The notes: generated by a model from the letters alone, not told the origin. A stretch of 33,716 nucleotides of DNA from an uncultured Luteimonas sp. (GCA_938008415.1 CALLKI010000062.1:1-33716); one strand, 5' to 3'; shown: positions 16,458-25,352, numbered from the stretch's first letter. Program-made: numbers and translations.

Positions 16458-17135
16458 TCAGGAACTGAGCGGCACGATCCGGATCTCGACCCGGCGGTTC
16501 TTCGCGCGCCCTTCCTCCGTGCTGTTGTCGGCGACCGGGTAACGCTTGCCGAAGCCGACGATCTCCAGACGCTCGCGCTGCACGCCCTGCCCGACCAGGT
16601 AGTTGCCCACGGCCTGCGCGCGCTGCTCGGACAGGCGCTGGTTGACGGCGTCCGATCCGATGCTGTCGGTGTGGCCGCTGACCTCGACGATGGTCTGGTT
16701 GTACTCGCGCAGGGTGGCGGCGATGTTGTTCAGTGCCGGGTAGAACTGCGGCTTGAGGTCGGCCTTGCCGAAGTCGAAGGTCACGCCGTCGGGCAGGTTG
16801 AGCTTGATGACGTCGCCCTCGCGGTTCACTTCGATGCCGGTGCCCTGGGTCTGCCGGCGCAGCTCCGCTTCCTGGCGGTCCTGGTAGGCGCCGACCGCGG
16901 TTCCGGCCAGGGCGCCAACGCCCGCACCGATCAGGGCGCGCTTGCGGCGCTCGTGCGCATCGGAACCGCTCAGCAGGCCCGCGACGGCACCGATCCCGGC
17001 ACCGATCAACGCACCGGTCCTGGTGCGGTTGGGATCATCCGGGTCACTGGTCTGTCCCGTGTACGTCGCACAACCGCCCAGCAGCAGGGTGCCGATGAGG
17101 ACGGTGGTCGTGGTGCCGACGAGGATCTTGCGCAT
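16458..17135 (-). CDS. OmpA family lipoprotein with glycine zippers (YiaD-like)
   Basis: Outer-membrane lipoprotein of 225 residues with a peptidoglycan-binding domain. The signal peptide MRKILVGTTTTVLIGTLLLGGC has lipobox Cys22 with Ala at +2. Two glycine-zipper segments follow (GALIGAGIGAVAGLLSG and ALIGAGVGALAGTAVGA, about residues 40-82). The C-terminal OmpA domain (about 110-220) carries VEVSGHTDSIGSDAVNQRLSEQRAQAVGNYL and the Arg pair NRRVEIRIVP. The ATG at 17135 has AAGGAGAG upstream, an excellent ribosome site, so the longer in-frame start is rejected. The gene stands alone, with a long non-coding region on its 5' side and a palindrome on its 3' side. Confidence 0.92.
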   Translation of the reverse strand: MRKILVGTTTTVLIGTLLLGGCATYTGQTSDPDDPNRTRTGALIGAGIGAVAGLLSGSDAHERRKRALIGAGVGALAGTAVGAYQDRQEAELRRQTQGTGIEVNREGDVIKLNLPDGVTFDFGKADLKPQFYPALNNIAATLREYNQTIVEVSGHTDSIGSDAVNQRLSEQRAQAVGNYLVGQGVQRERLEIVGFGKRYPVADNSTEEGRAKNRRVEIRIVPLSS

Positions 17136-17503
17136 GGCGTTCTCTCCTTGAGTTGCGGCCGGCGCGCCCGGCCGACGGGTCAAGGCTAATCATTACCCTT
17201 GCCCGGTCAAGCCGGCATGACGGTCGCGCCAATGGCCTTCACCCTCCATCAAGGTGGCGCACGCCGGGCGGCCACCGGGCAGCCGGCGACAGCGTGGCCA
17301 TGGCGCAACGAACCCCATGCTTTCAAAGGGATGGGGAACATTCCTCATCCGTCCTCGATGCCGCACGCGCTCTGTGCCGTCCCTGCCCCCGCGACCGCGG
17401 CAGGGGGCCACTGGCATGCGACGGAATCCGCCCTGCCGCCCGGGGCTGCAGGCCCATGCCTCGCGCAAGCCGCCCACCGGCATGCGCCAGGCGGCCCCCC
17501 GCG
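17136..17503. other. 368-base non-coding region between dnaB and the OmpA-like gene
   Basis: No gene-like reading frame is convincing here. The left 60 bases should hold the OmpA-like gene's promoter and leader (ribosome site AAGGAGAG just before 17135). TTGACC-type hexamers are present, but no well-spaced -10 is clear. Around 17316-17339 there is a short CCCCAT/ATGGGG inverted repeat. No strong terminator for dnaB is visible. A small RNA cannot be excluded. Confidence 0.5.
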
Positions 17504-18892
17504 TCATTCGAAGCTGCCGACCGAGTCGTACGCGAGGTTGTCGAAACGGTTGTATTCGCCGAAGAACTTCAGCTTCACAGAGCCGGTCGGGCCGTTTCGC
17601 TGCTTGCCGATGATGATCTCGGCCAGGCCCTTCTCCTGGGAATTTTCCTTGTTGTAGTACTCGTCGCGGTAGATGAAGACGATCACGTCCGCGTCCTGCT
17701 CGATGGCTCCGGACTCGCGCAGGTCCGCCATCACCGGGCGCTTGTCGGTGCGTGTCTCCAGCGAGCGGTTGAGCTGCGAGAGCGCGATCACCGGCACGTT
17801 CAGCTCCTTGGCCAGCGCCTTGAGCGAACGGCTGATCTCGGAGATCTCGGTGGCGCGGTTCTCGTTGTTGCCGGGCACCTGCATCAGCTGCAGGTAGTCG
17901 ATGACGATCAGGCCCAGGTCGTGCTCGCGCTTGAGCCGGCGCGCCTTGGACCGCAGCACCTCCGGCGACAGCGCCGGGGTGTCGTCGATGAAGATCCTGG
18001 CGTTCTTGATCAGCGCGATCGCGCTGCTGACCCGGCTCCAGTCCTCGTCCTCGAGCTGGCCGGTCCGCAGCCGCGTGGCGTTCACCCGCCCCACCGAGGA
18101 GATCAGGCGCAGCGCCAGCTGGCTGGCCGACATTTCCATCGAGAACACGGCCACCGCCTTCTTCGTCTTCAGCGCCGCGTATTCGGCGATGTTGAGCGCG
18201 AAAGTGGTCTTGCCCATCGAGGGGCGCGCGGCCAGGATCACCAGGTCCGTCGGCTGCAGGCCCGCGGTCATCTCGTCGAACTCGATGTACCCGGTCGGCA
18301 GGCCGGTGATGCCGCCGCCACTCTCGTACCGCTTCTGCAGCACGTCGAAGGCCTCGGCCATCGCCCGGGTGATCGGCATGAAGTCCTGCTTGCCCTGCGC
18401 GCCGGCCTGGGCGATCCGGAACACTTCCTGCTCGGCCTTGGCCAGGATCTCGCCGCTGTCGCGGCCGTTGGGCTGGAAGGCGTCGTTGACGATGCCGGTG
18501 CCGACCTCGATCAGCTTCCGGAGGATGGACTTGTCGCGGACGATCTCGGCGTAGGCGCGGATGTTGGCGGCCGACGGCGTGGTGCTGGCCAGCTCGACCA
18601 GGTAGGCGCCTCCGGCCACCATGTCCGACAGCCCCTTGGATTCGAACCATTCGCCGAGGGTCACCGCGTCGAACGGGCGGCTCTTCTCCGCCAGCTCGGA
18701 GATGGCCTGCCAGATCATCTGGTGGTCGCGGCGGTAGAAATCCTCCTTGACCAGGAGGTCGGACACGCGGTCGTATGCGTCCGGGGCCAGCATCAGGCCG
18801 CCCAGCACCGCCTGCTCTGCCTCGATCGACTGTGGCGGCACGCGGAGCTGTTCGATGCGGTTGTCGGAACGGAACTCCGGGCGCGCGGACAT
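17504..18892 (-). CDS. dnaB: Replicative DNA helicase DnaB
   Basis: Hexameric helicase that unwinds DNA at the replication fork. The 462-residue protein has the N-terminal domain (RVPPQSIEAEQAVLGGLMLAPDAYDRVSDLL), a linker, and a RecA-like core. The core carries Walker A (ARPSMGKTTFAL), Walker B (LGLIVIDYLQLM), FSMEMSASQLALRLIS and the C-terminal SGAIEQDADVIVFIYRDEYY; the protein ends normally. The ATG at 18892 (MSARPEFRSDNRIEQLRVPPQS) follows GGGGAGAA and is preferred over an in-frame start 32 codons upstream. It lies downstream of rplI in the same direction, after a strong terminator. A perfect DnaA box sits about 100 bases upstream. Confidence 0.98.
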   Translation of the reverse strand: MSARPEFRSDNRIEQLRVPPQSIEAEQAVLGGLMLAPDAYDRVSDLLVKEDFYRRDHQMIWQAISELAEKSRPFDAVTLGEWFESKGLSDMVAGGAYLVELASTTPSAANIRAYAEIVRDKSILRKLIEVGTGIVNDAFQPNGRDSGEILAKAEQEVFRIAQAGAQGKQDFMPITRAMAEAFDVLQKRYESGGGITGLPTGYIEFDEMTAGLQPTDLVILAARPSMGKTTFALNIAEYAALKTKKAVAVFSMEMSASQLALRLISSVGRVNATRLRTGQLEDEDWSRVSSAIALIKNARIFIDDTPALSPEVLRSKARRLKREHDLGLIVIDYLQLMQVPGNNENRATEISEISRSLKALAKELNVPVIALSQLNRSLETRTDKRPVMADLRESGAIEQDADVIVFIYRDEYYNKENSQEKGLAEIIIGKQRNGPTGSVKLKFFGEYNRFDNLAYDSVGSFE

Positions 18893-18989
18893 CGTTTCGG
18901 TTTCTCCCCTGTGCAGGCCGTGGTCGCGGGATGTCGTGGATGGCACCGGCATCGTAGCGGCATGTCCTGTGGGCTTGCGACGGAACAAG

Positions 18990-19002
18990 CTGTGGATAAC
19001 CG
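18990..19002 (+). promoter_or_regulatory. Perfect DnaA box upstream of dnaB
   Basis: TGTGGATAA (18991-18999) is the reverse complement of the consensus DnaA box. The surrounding 13-mer CTGTGGATAACCG is identical to the one near dapB (1788-1800, opposite strand). A TTATCC sequence follows at 19013-19018. It lies upstream of a possible -10 (TACGAT on the minus strand), so DnaA could regulate dnaB (inference). Confidence 0.5.
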
Positions 19003-19068
19003 GCTGCCGCCCTTATCCCCCCCTGCCGTCTCACGGGTTGCGACGCGCCGGCCGGTCCCGGAAACGGA

Positions 19069-19090
19069 ACGGGCGCCCGAAGGCGCCCGT
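19069..19090 (-). terminator. Terminator after rplI with UUCG tetraloop
   Basis: ACGGGCGCC (19069-19077) and GGCGCCCGT (19082-19090) form a perfect 9-bp stem. On the minus strand the loop reads TTCG, a stable tetraloop, and the stem is followed by TCCGTTTCC. It starts 28 bases after the rplI stop and should end the rpsF-rpsR-rplI transcript before dnaB. Confidence 0.75.
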
Positions 19091-19118
19091 CCGCGAACCA
19101 GGCCGTGGCTCCGGCCGC

Positions 19119-19577
19119 TCAGCCGTTGTTGGCCTCAGGCTGGACCACCACCTTGACCGTGGTCTCGACGTCGGCGTGCAGGTGCACCGTCACCTCGTAT
19201 TCGCCAACGGCGCGGATCGGGCCTTCGCCCATCACGACCTCGGACTTCTCGACCTTGACGTACTGCCTGGTCAGGGCATCGGCGATGTCGCGCGGGCCGA
19301 CCGAGCCGTACAGCTTGCCCTCGGTCGAGGCGTTGGCGTAGACGGTCACGCTCGCGCCCTCCAGCTTGGCCAGGCGGGCCTGCGCCTCCTCGAGGAGGGC
19401 CCTGGCCTTGGCCTCGTACTCGGCGCGGCGCGCCTCGAACGCGGCGATGTTCTCGGGGGTGGCCGGGACCGCCTTGCCCTGCGGGACGAGGTAGTTGCGG
19501 CCGTAGCCCGGCTTCACGGTGACCCGGTCACCGAGGTTGCCGAGGTTGGTGACGCGCTGCAGCAGGATCAGTTCCAT
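19119..19577 (-). CDS. rplI: 50S ribosomal protein L9 (bL9)
   Basis: The 152-residue protein is bL9: N-terminal MELILLQRVTNLGNLGDRVTVKPGYGRNYLVPQGKAVPAT (family signature with the GYGRNYL motif), a long connecting helix (ENIAAFEARRAEYEAKARALLEEAQARLAKLE), and a C-terminal rRNA-binding domain. The ATG at 19577 has GGAGA upstream. It is third in the rpsF-rpsR-rplI operon, with a 112-base gap after rpsR that contains GC-rich inverted repeats, and is followed by a strong terminator. Confidence 0.98.
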   Translation of the reverse strand: MELILLQRVTNLGNLGDRVTVKPGYGRNYLVPQGKAVPATPENIAAFEARRAEYEAKARALLEEAQARLAKLEGASVTVYANASTEGKLYGSVGPRDIADALTRQYVKVEKSEVVMGEGPIRAVGEYEVTVHLHADVETTVKVVVQPEANNG

Positions 19578-19689
19578 GGGAAATCTCCGTATTCGTTAGC
19601 GGCGCGCGGCGCCGCAACGGTTGCTGTCCGAACCGGATGGAAGGAGCTGGCCCGCGCGGCGCGCACCGGCGGGCCGGCCGTCATTCCGA

Positions 19690-19920
19690 TCAGATGTTGT
19701 GGTTGTCGGTGTAAGGGATCAGTGCCAGATAGCGGGCGCGCTTGACGGCCAGCGCCAGCTGCCGCTGGTAGCGGGACTTGGTGCCGGTGATGCGGCTCGG
19801 CACGATCTTGCCGGTCTCGGTGAGGTTCTGGCGGAGCGTGTTGAGATCCTTGTAGTCGATCTCCTTGACGCCCTCGGCCGTGAACTTGCAGAACTTGCGG
19901 CGACGGAAGAACTTGGACAT
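19690..19920 (-). CDS. rpsR: 30S ribosomal protein S18 (bS18)
   Basis: The 76-residue protein MSKFFRRRKFCKFTAEGVKEIDYKDLNTLRQNLTETGKIVPSRITGTKSRYQRQLALAVKRARYLALIPYTDNHNI is a full bS18, with the conserved IDYKD, LxxxxTETGKIxPSRITGT and RxLAxxIKRAR-type segments. It binds S6 on the 30S platform. It starts 11 bases after rpsF. The priB gene that lies between rpsF and rpsR in E. coli is absent. Confidence 0.98.
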   Translation of the reverse strand: MSKFFRRRKFCKFTAEGVKEIDYKDLNTLRQNLTETGKIVPSRITGTKSRYQRQLALAVKRARYLALIPYTDNHNI

Positions 19921-19931
19921 GTGCGGGCTCC

Positions 19932-20381
19932 TCAGGCGGCTGCGGTGGCTTCGGCGGCTGCGGCGTTCTCGCCTTCCACGCCCTCGCTTTCGCCGGACGC
20001 GGAAGCCTCCTCGTCATCGCGGCGGCGACGCTCGCCGGCGGGCTTCTCGCCCTTCTCGTCCTTGTTCTTCATGATCGGAGAGGGCTCGGTCTCGGGACCC
20101 TTGCGGCGGATCACGAGGTGGCGCAGGACCGCGTCGTTGAAGCGGAAGGCGTCGACCAGCTCGTCGAGCGTCTCCTTGGTGACCTCGATGTTGAGCAGCA
20201 CGTAATGGGCCTTGACCAGGTTGTTGATCGGGTAGGCCAGCTGGCGGCGGCCCCAGTCCTCGAGGCGATGGATCCTGCCCTGGGCACCCTCGATCATCGC
20301 GCGGTAGCGATCGATCATCGCGGGCACCTGCTCGCTCTGGTCCGGATGGACCAGGAACACGACTTCGTAATGACGCATCAT
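19932..20381 (-). CDS. rpsF: 30S ribosomal protein S6 (bS6)
   Basis: The 149-residue protein contains the S6 core RHYEVVFLVHPDQSEQVPAMIDRYRAMIEGAQGRIHRLEDWGRRQLAYPINNLVKAHYVLLNIEV and a long acidic, Ala/Glu-rich tail. Two adjacent ATG codons (20381 and 20378) are possible. I prefer 20381 because the AAAGGAA ribosome site is nearer the usual spacing and relatives begin with one residue before RHYEVV. It heads the rpsF-rpsR-rplI operon, with a clear promoter and a leader of about 113 bases that may carry an S6:S18 feedback element. In E. coli the S6 tail is modified with glutamate; whether this happens here cannot be seen. Confidence 0.97.
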   Translation of the reverse strand: MMRHYEVVFLVHPDQSEQVPAMIDRYRAMIEGAQGRIHRLEDWGRRQLAYPINNLVKAHYVLLNIEVTKETLDELVDAFRFNDAVLRHLVIRRKGPETEPSPIMKNKDEKGEKPAGERRRRDDEEASASGESEGVEGENAAAAEATAAA

Positions 20382-20494
20382 CGATTGTGGTTCCTTTCGG
20401 CTATCGGCCGCGCAAGGCGGACCGGACAGCTCCCCGCAACCCGGGACGGGTCCGGTGGAGCAAGGACTCTCCCCGACGGCAGGGCCGCAGGGAG
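20382..20494 (-). promoter_or_regulatory. Structured 5' leader of rpsF, candidate S6:S18 autoregulatory element
   Basis: The predicted leader folds into at least two stems. One is 7 bp, pairing ACCGGAC and GTCCGGT (20421-20427 with 20450-20456), with a C/G-rich inner part. The other is a 5-bp pairing near the transcript start (about 20469-20494). S6:S18-binding leaders with a CCG-containing motif are known upstream of rpsF in many bacteria. The match here is by position and general structure, not by a model. Confidence 0.4.
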
Positions 20495-20500
20495 CCATCC

Positions 20501-20529
20501 ATTATGCAGGATCAATGACTTGCGGGCAA
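20501..20529 (-). promoter_or_regulatory. Sigma-70 promoter of the rpsF operon
   Basis: On the minus strand, TTGCCC (20524-20529) and CATAAT (20501-20506) are separated by exactly 17 bases. The implied start near 20494 gives a leader of about 113 bases to rpsF. Confidence 0.75.
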
Positions 20530-20569
20530 GCAGGCCAGGTGCGTCGGCAGGGCTTGCGGCACCGCCTGC

Positions 20570-20911
20570 TCAGGCTGCGCGGCCGGCGTCGGTGGTGAAG
20601 CTCTCCCCGCAGCCGCACTCGGCGACCGCGTTGGGGTTGGCGAAGGCGAACTCGTGGTTCAGCCCCCTGCGCACGTAGTCGATGGTGGTGCCGTCCACCA
20701 GCGGCAGGCTCTCCGCGTCCACGTAGATGCGGACCCCGTCCTGCTCGAAGACGGCGTCGCCCTCCCTCGCCTCCCGGGCCAGGTCCACCTCGTAGCCCCA
20801 GCCCGAACAGCCGGTGCGCCTGACGCCGAAGCGCAGGCCCAGCACGCCGGGGTTCCCGTCGAGGAACCGGCGGACGCGCTCGTGTGCGGCGGGAGTCAGG
20901 AATACGGCCAT
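20570..20911 (-). CDS. iscA: A-type iron-sulfur cluster carrier protein (IscA family)
   Basis: Small Fe-S cluster carrier of 113 residues. It resembles E. coli IscA closely: GLRFGVRRTGCSGWGYEVDL (Cys35) and the C-terminal FANPNAVAECGCGESF (Cys99 and Cys101) provide the three cluster ligands, with LVDGTTIDYVRRGLN between. ErpA is a less likely alternative name. No isc or suf genes are adjacent, so it appears to be a stand-alone carrier. It starts at ATG 20911, divergent from asnS, with 95 bases between the starts. Confidence 0.88.
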   Translation of the reverse strand: MAVFLTPAAHERVRRFLDGNPGVLGLRFGVRRTGCSGWGYEVDLAREAREGDAVFEQDGVRIYVDAESLPLVDGTTIDYVRRGLNHEFAFANPNAVAECGCGESFTTDAGRAA

Positions 20912-21006
20912 GTGCGGGATTCTAGCGCCGGGGGGCCCGGGAAACCGGACCTCACGATAAACTGTGTGTTCCCATATCGGGTCCCTTCCCCAGGATTCAA
21001 GCAGGC

Positions 21007-22407
<1,401 letters not shown>

Positions 22408-22414
22408 GGACCCG

Positions 22415-22720
22415 ATGCTCCTGTTCCTCGCCCTGTGCCTGGTTGGCGTCGCGGTCGGCGGCCTCACCGCCTTCGTGATCTTCTGGCCGCTGGCGCTCGT
22501 GCACCTGCGCGACCGCCACCCGGAGGTCCGCGCCGGACTGGGCGATGCGGCATTCCTCGCGCCGAAGGCGCTGGCCTGGCTGGTCGCCGGCCGCTACCGC
22601 CAGGTGCGCGACGCGCAGTTCACCGGACTGGCCACCCCGGCCCGGGTCGCCGCGCTGGTGGTGCTCTGCTCGCTGGCGCTGTCCGCCCTGCTCTGGCTCT
22701 GTTCGGAGGTGCTGCAATGA
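22415..22720 (+). CDS. Small two-helix membrane protein, UspB-like layout
   Basis: Unknown small protein of 101 residues with an N-terminal membrane helix (LLFLALCLVGVAVGGLTAFVIFWPLAL) and a C-terminal helix (AALVVLCSLALSALLWL). A basic middle part reads HLRDRHPEVRAGLGDAAFLAPKALAWLVAGRYRQVRDAQF. The order helix, LR..P, F..K, RYR..D..F, helix is reminiscent of the universal stress protein B family, but I could not align it and give no name. A GAGGA ribosome site lies just after the asnS stop. It overlaps the next gene by ATGA, so it is likely co-transcribed with asnS and coupled to that gene. Confidence 0.75.
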   Translation: MLLFLALCLVGVAVGGLTAFVIFWPLALVHLRDRHPEVRAGLGDAAFLAPKALAWLVAGRYRQVRDAQFTGLATPARVAALVVLCSLALSALLWLCSEVLQ

Positions 22721-23031
22721 ACCCTGTCCCCCATGTCAGCGAGCAGTGGTGGCTGGCCACGCTCGGTCGCACCCTGTACTGGGCCAGGCTGCGCGTGCGC
22801 GAGGCCGGCACCGCCGAGATCCTCGGCTACGACGGCAACACCCAGGTCTTCGACAGCGAGGACACCGCCCGTGCGGTGCTGCTCGACGCCGACTTCGTCG
22901 CGCTGGACGGCATGGACGAGGACGACGCCCTCGCCCGCGGTTTCTCGCTCGCCGAGATCTCGCCCCCGGACGCGGAGGACGAGGACACGCTCAGGAAACG
23001 CATGGTGCAGTCGCTGGGCGCAAAGGCCTGA
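22717..23031 (+). CDS. Hypothetical acidic protein
   Basis: Unrecognised 104-residue cytoplasmic protein: MNPVPHVSEQWWLATLGRTLYWARLRVREAGTAEILGYDGNTQVFDSEDTARAVLLDADFVALDGMDEDDALARGFSLAEISPPDAEDEDTLRKRMVQSLG. It is strongly acidic in the C-terminal half and has no membrane segment or metal-binding motif. The ATG overlaps the stop of the membrane protein gene (ATGA), so the two are translationally coupled. It resembles conserved hypothetical proteins rather than a chance frame: codon use is normal and it fills the asnS-SDR gap exactly. Confidence 0.75.
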   Translation: MNPVPHVSEQWWLATLGRTLYWARLRVREAGTAEILGYDGNTQVFDSEDTARAVLLDADFVALDGMDEDDALARGFSLAEISPPDAEDEDTLRKRMVQSLGAKA

Positions 23032-23061
23032 CCCCCCCCGGATCACGAGGCGGAGCCGACC

Positions 23062-23847
23062 ATGGACCTGAATCTTGCCGGACGCCACGCACTGGTCTGC
23101 GGCGCATCCGAGGGCATCGGCCGCGCCGCGGCGCACGAACTCGCCCTGCTCGGCGCCAGCGTCACCGTGCTGGCACGGCGCCGGGAGGCGCTGGAAGCCG
23201 TGGTCGCGGCCCTGCCCCGCGACCGGGGCCAGCGGCACGGCCTGCTGGTCGCCGACGTCTCGCGCCGCGACGGGCTGCGCGCCTCGGTCGAGGCGCTGGC
23301 CACTGAGTCCCCGGTCCACATCCTGGTGAACAACACCGGCGGCCCGCCCGCCGGCCCCCTGTTCGAGGCCGGGGCCGAGGCCTTCCTCGACGCCTTCGGC
23401 AAGCACGTGCTCGCCAACCAGACCCTGGTGCAGGCGGTGGTGCCGGGCATGCGGGCGGCGCGCTGGGGACGGATCGTCAACGTGGTCTCGACCTCGGTGT
23501 ACGAGCCGATCCCGGGCCTTGGCGTCTCCAACACCACCCGTGGCGCGGTCGCGGGCTGGGCCAAGACGCTCTCGCGCGAGCTGGCGCCCGACGGCATCAC
23601 CGTGAACAACGTGCTGCCCGGGTTCACCGAGACCTCGCGCATCGCGCAGCTGGTGCGCGAGCGCATGGCCGCCACCGGAAAGAGTGAGGCCGAAGTCCGC
23701 GCCGCGATGTGCGCGGCCGTGCCGATGGGGCGCTTCGCACGCCCGGAGGAGACCGCGGCGGCGATCGCCTTCCTCTGCTCGCCCGCGGCCGCCTACATCA
23801 CGGGCGTCAGCCTGGCCGTGGACGGCGGCCGGATGCAGTCGATCTGA
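23062..23847 (+). CDS. SDR-family protein lacking the canonical catalytic Tyr and Lys
   Basis: Short-chain dehydrogenase/reductase fold of 261 residues, similar to FabG-like proteins. It has the cofactor-binding motif GASEGIG (14-20), the NNTGG strand motif (90-94) and an Asn at the 'LANQ' helix (119). The active-site Ser143 is followed at the normal spacing by Ser156 and Arg160 (GVSNTTRGAVAGW) instead of Tyr and Lys. Some SDR subgroups are known to deviate from the tetrad, so this is an atypical subfamily rather than a decayed gene; the frame is intact. It may be a non-catalytic or differently acting protein. It lies 49 bases before the kynurenine genes and could belong to that operon. Confidence 0.85.
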   Translation: MDLNLAGRHALVCGASEGIGRAAAHELALLGASVTVLARRREALEAVVAALPRDRGQRHGLLVADVSRRDGLRASVEALATESPVHILVNNTGGPPAGPLFEAGAEAFLDAFGKHVLANQTLVQAVVPGMRAARWGRIVNVVSTSVYEPIPGLGVSNTTRGAVAGWAKTLSRELAPDGITVNNVLPGFTETSRIAQLVRERMAATGKSEAEVRAAMCAAVPMGRFARPEETAAAIAFLCSPAAAYITGVSLAVDGGRMQSI

Positions 23848-23884
23848 CCCCGCGTTTTTCCGCAGCGCAGCAGACCGCCTCCGG

Positions 23885-23890
23885 TAAGCT
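23885..23890 (+). promoter_or_regulatory. Putative -10 element 6 bases before the AMSDH start
   Basis: TAAGCT is followed by TGCCGC and the ATG at 23897, with no ribosome site. It could start a leaderless transcript for the kynurenine genes, or be chance. Confidence 0.3.
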
Positions 23891-23896
23891 TGCCGC

Positions 23897-25324
23897 ATGC
23901 GGCGTCTCGAACACTGGATCGACGGCAGGCCCGTGCCGCCCGCGGGCGGTAGATGGCTCGACGTGCACGATCCGGCCAGCGGCCGGGTGCACGCGCAGGT
24001 GGCCGCGGGCACGGCGGCCGACGTGGATGCCGCGGTGGCCGCTGCCGATGCCGCGTTCCCGCACTGGTCCAGCCTGCCCAACGACGCGCGCGCGCGTTGG
24101 CTTGAACGCCTGGCCGACGCACTGGAAGCCCGGCTCGACGCCTTCGCCCAGGCCGAGTCGCGCGACGCCGGCAAACCGGTCCGGCTGGCGCGCGAGGTCG
24201 AGATCCCGCGCGCGGTCGCCAACCTGCGCTTCTTCGCGCACGCGGCCACCCAGTTCGCCAGCGAGTCGCACCACGGCCAGGCCGGGCTGAACTACACCCT
24301 GCGCCAGCCGCTCGGCGTGGTCGGCACGATCTCGCCTTGGAACCTGCCGCTGTACCTGTTCACCTGGAAGATCGCCCCGGCGCTTGCCGCGGGCAACACG
24401 GTGGTGGCCAAGCCGTCCGAGATCACGCCGCTGACCGCGGCCATGCTCGCGGAACTGGCCGCGGAGATCGGCTTCCCGCGCGGCGCGTTCAACCTCGTCC
24501 ACGGCACCGGGCCGGACGCCGGCGAGGCCCTGGTCGCGCACCCGCACATCCGCGCGATCTCGTTCACCGGCAGCACCGCGGTCGGGCGGCGGATCGCCGG
24601 CATCGCAGGGCCGATGCTCAAGAAGGTCTCGCTGGAGCTGGGCGGCAAGAACGCCACCCTCGTGTTCGCCGACAGCGACTGGCAGGACCACCTCGACACC
24701 CTGCTGCGCTCTGCATTCCAGAACAGCGGGCAGATCTGCCTGTGCGGCTCGCGCCTGCTGGTCGAGCGCGGCATCTACCAGCGCTTCCGCGACGCCTTCG
24801 TGGAACGCACCCAGGCGCTGCGCCTGGGCGATCCCGCGGACCCGGACACGGAAATGGGCCCGCTGGCCTCACAGGCGCACTTCGACCGGGTGACGGCGGC
24901 GCTGCGGCGCGCACGCGACGAGGGCGGCCGGGTGCTGTGCGGCGGCTTCGCGCTGGATCGCCCGGGCTGGTTCGTGGCGCCCACGGTGATCGAGGGGCTT
25001 GGTCCGGACTGTGCCACCAACCGCGAGGAGATCTTCGGGCCGGTGGTCACCCTGCAGCCCTTCGACGGCGAGGATGAGGCCCTGTGCCTGGCCAACGCGG
25101 TGGACTACGGGCTGTCGGCCTCGGTCTGGACCCGTGACCTGGACCGCGCGCACCGGCTCGCCTCGCGCCTGCGCGCCGGCATCGTCTGGATCAACGCCTG
25201 GCTGCTGCGCGACCTGCGCACGCCGTTCGGCGGCATGGGCCAGTCCGGGCTCGGCCGGGAAGGCGGGCTGGAGGCGATGCGCTTCTTCACCGAGCCGCGG
25301 AACGTCTGCATTGCGCTGCGATAA
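23897..25324 (+). CDS. 2-aminomuconate 6-semialdehyde dehydrogenase (ALDH8-like)
   Basis: NAD-dependent aldehyde dehydrogenase, 475 residues. It probably oxidises 2-aminomuconate semialdehyde to 2-aminomuconate in kynurenine degradation. ALDH catalytic residues are in place: Asn149 (SPWNLP), Glu247 (SLELGGKN), Cys281 (NSGQICLC), and the C-terminal PFGGMGQSGLGREGG. Arg residues in the RDLRTPFGG segment correspond to the substrate-carboxylate-binding site described for Pseudomonas AMSDH (known for the family). The role is supported mainly by the neighbours: ACMSD and a RidA deaminase. The alternative is another hydroxymuconic-semialdehyde or betaine-type ALDH. Its stop overlaps GATAAT, a possible promoter element for the next gene. 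Confidence 0.87.
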   Translation: MRRLEHWIDGRPVPPAGGRWLDVHDPASGRVHAQVAAGTAADVDAAVAAADAAFPHWSSLPNDARARWLERLADALEARLDAFAQAESRDAGKPVRLAREVEIPRAVANLRFFAHAATQFASESHHGQAGLNYTLRQPLGVVGTISPWNLPLYLFTWKIAPALAAGNTVVAKPSEITPLTAAMLAELAAEIGFPRGAFNLVHGTGPDAGEALVAHPHIRAISFTGSTAVGRRIAGIAGPMLKKVSLELGGKNATLVFADSDWQDHLDTLLRSAFQNSGQICLCGSRLLVERGIYQRFRDAFVERTQALRLGDPADPDTEMGPLASQAHFDRVTAALRRARDEGGRVLCGGFALDRPGWFVAPTVIEGLGPDCATNREEIFGPVVTLQPFDGEDEALCLANAVDYGLSASVWTRDLDRAHRLASRLRAGIVWINAWLLRDLRTPFGGMGQSGLGREGGLEAMRFFTEPRNVCIALR

Positions 25325-25352
25325 TGGCCAGGGACGCCCGACCGGACCGCAC

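Noticed and set aside
17199..17657. Plus-strand open frames in the dnaB-OmpA gap
   Set aside because: They run into dnaB antisense, lack ribosome sites, and have Pro/Arg/Ala-rich sequence with no family resemblance.
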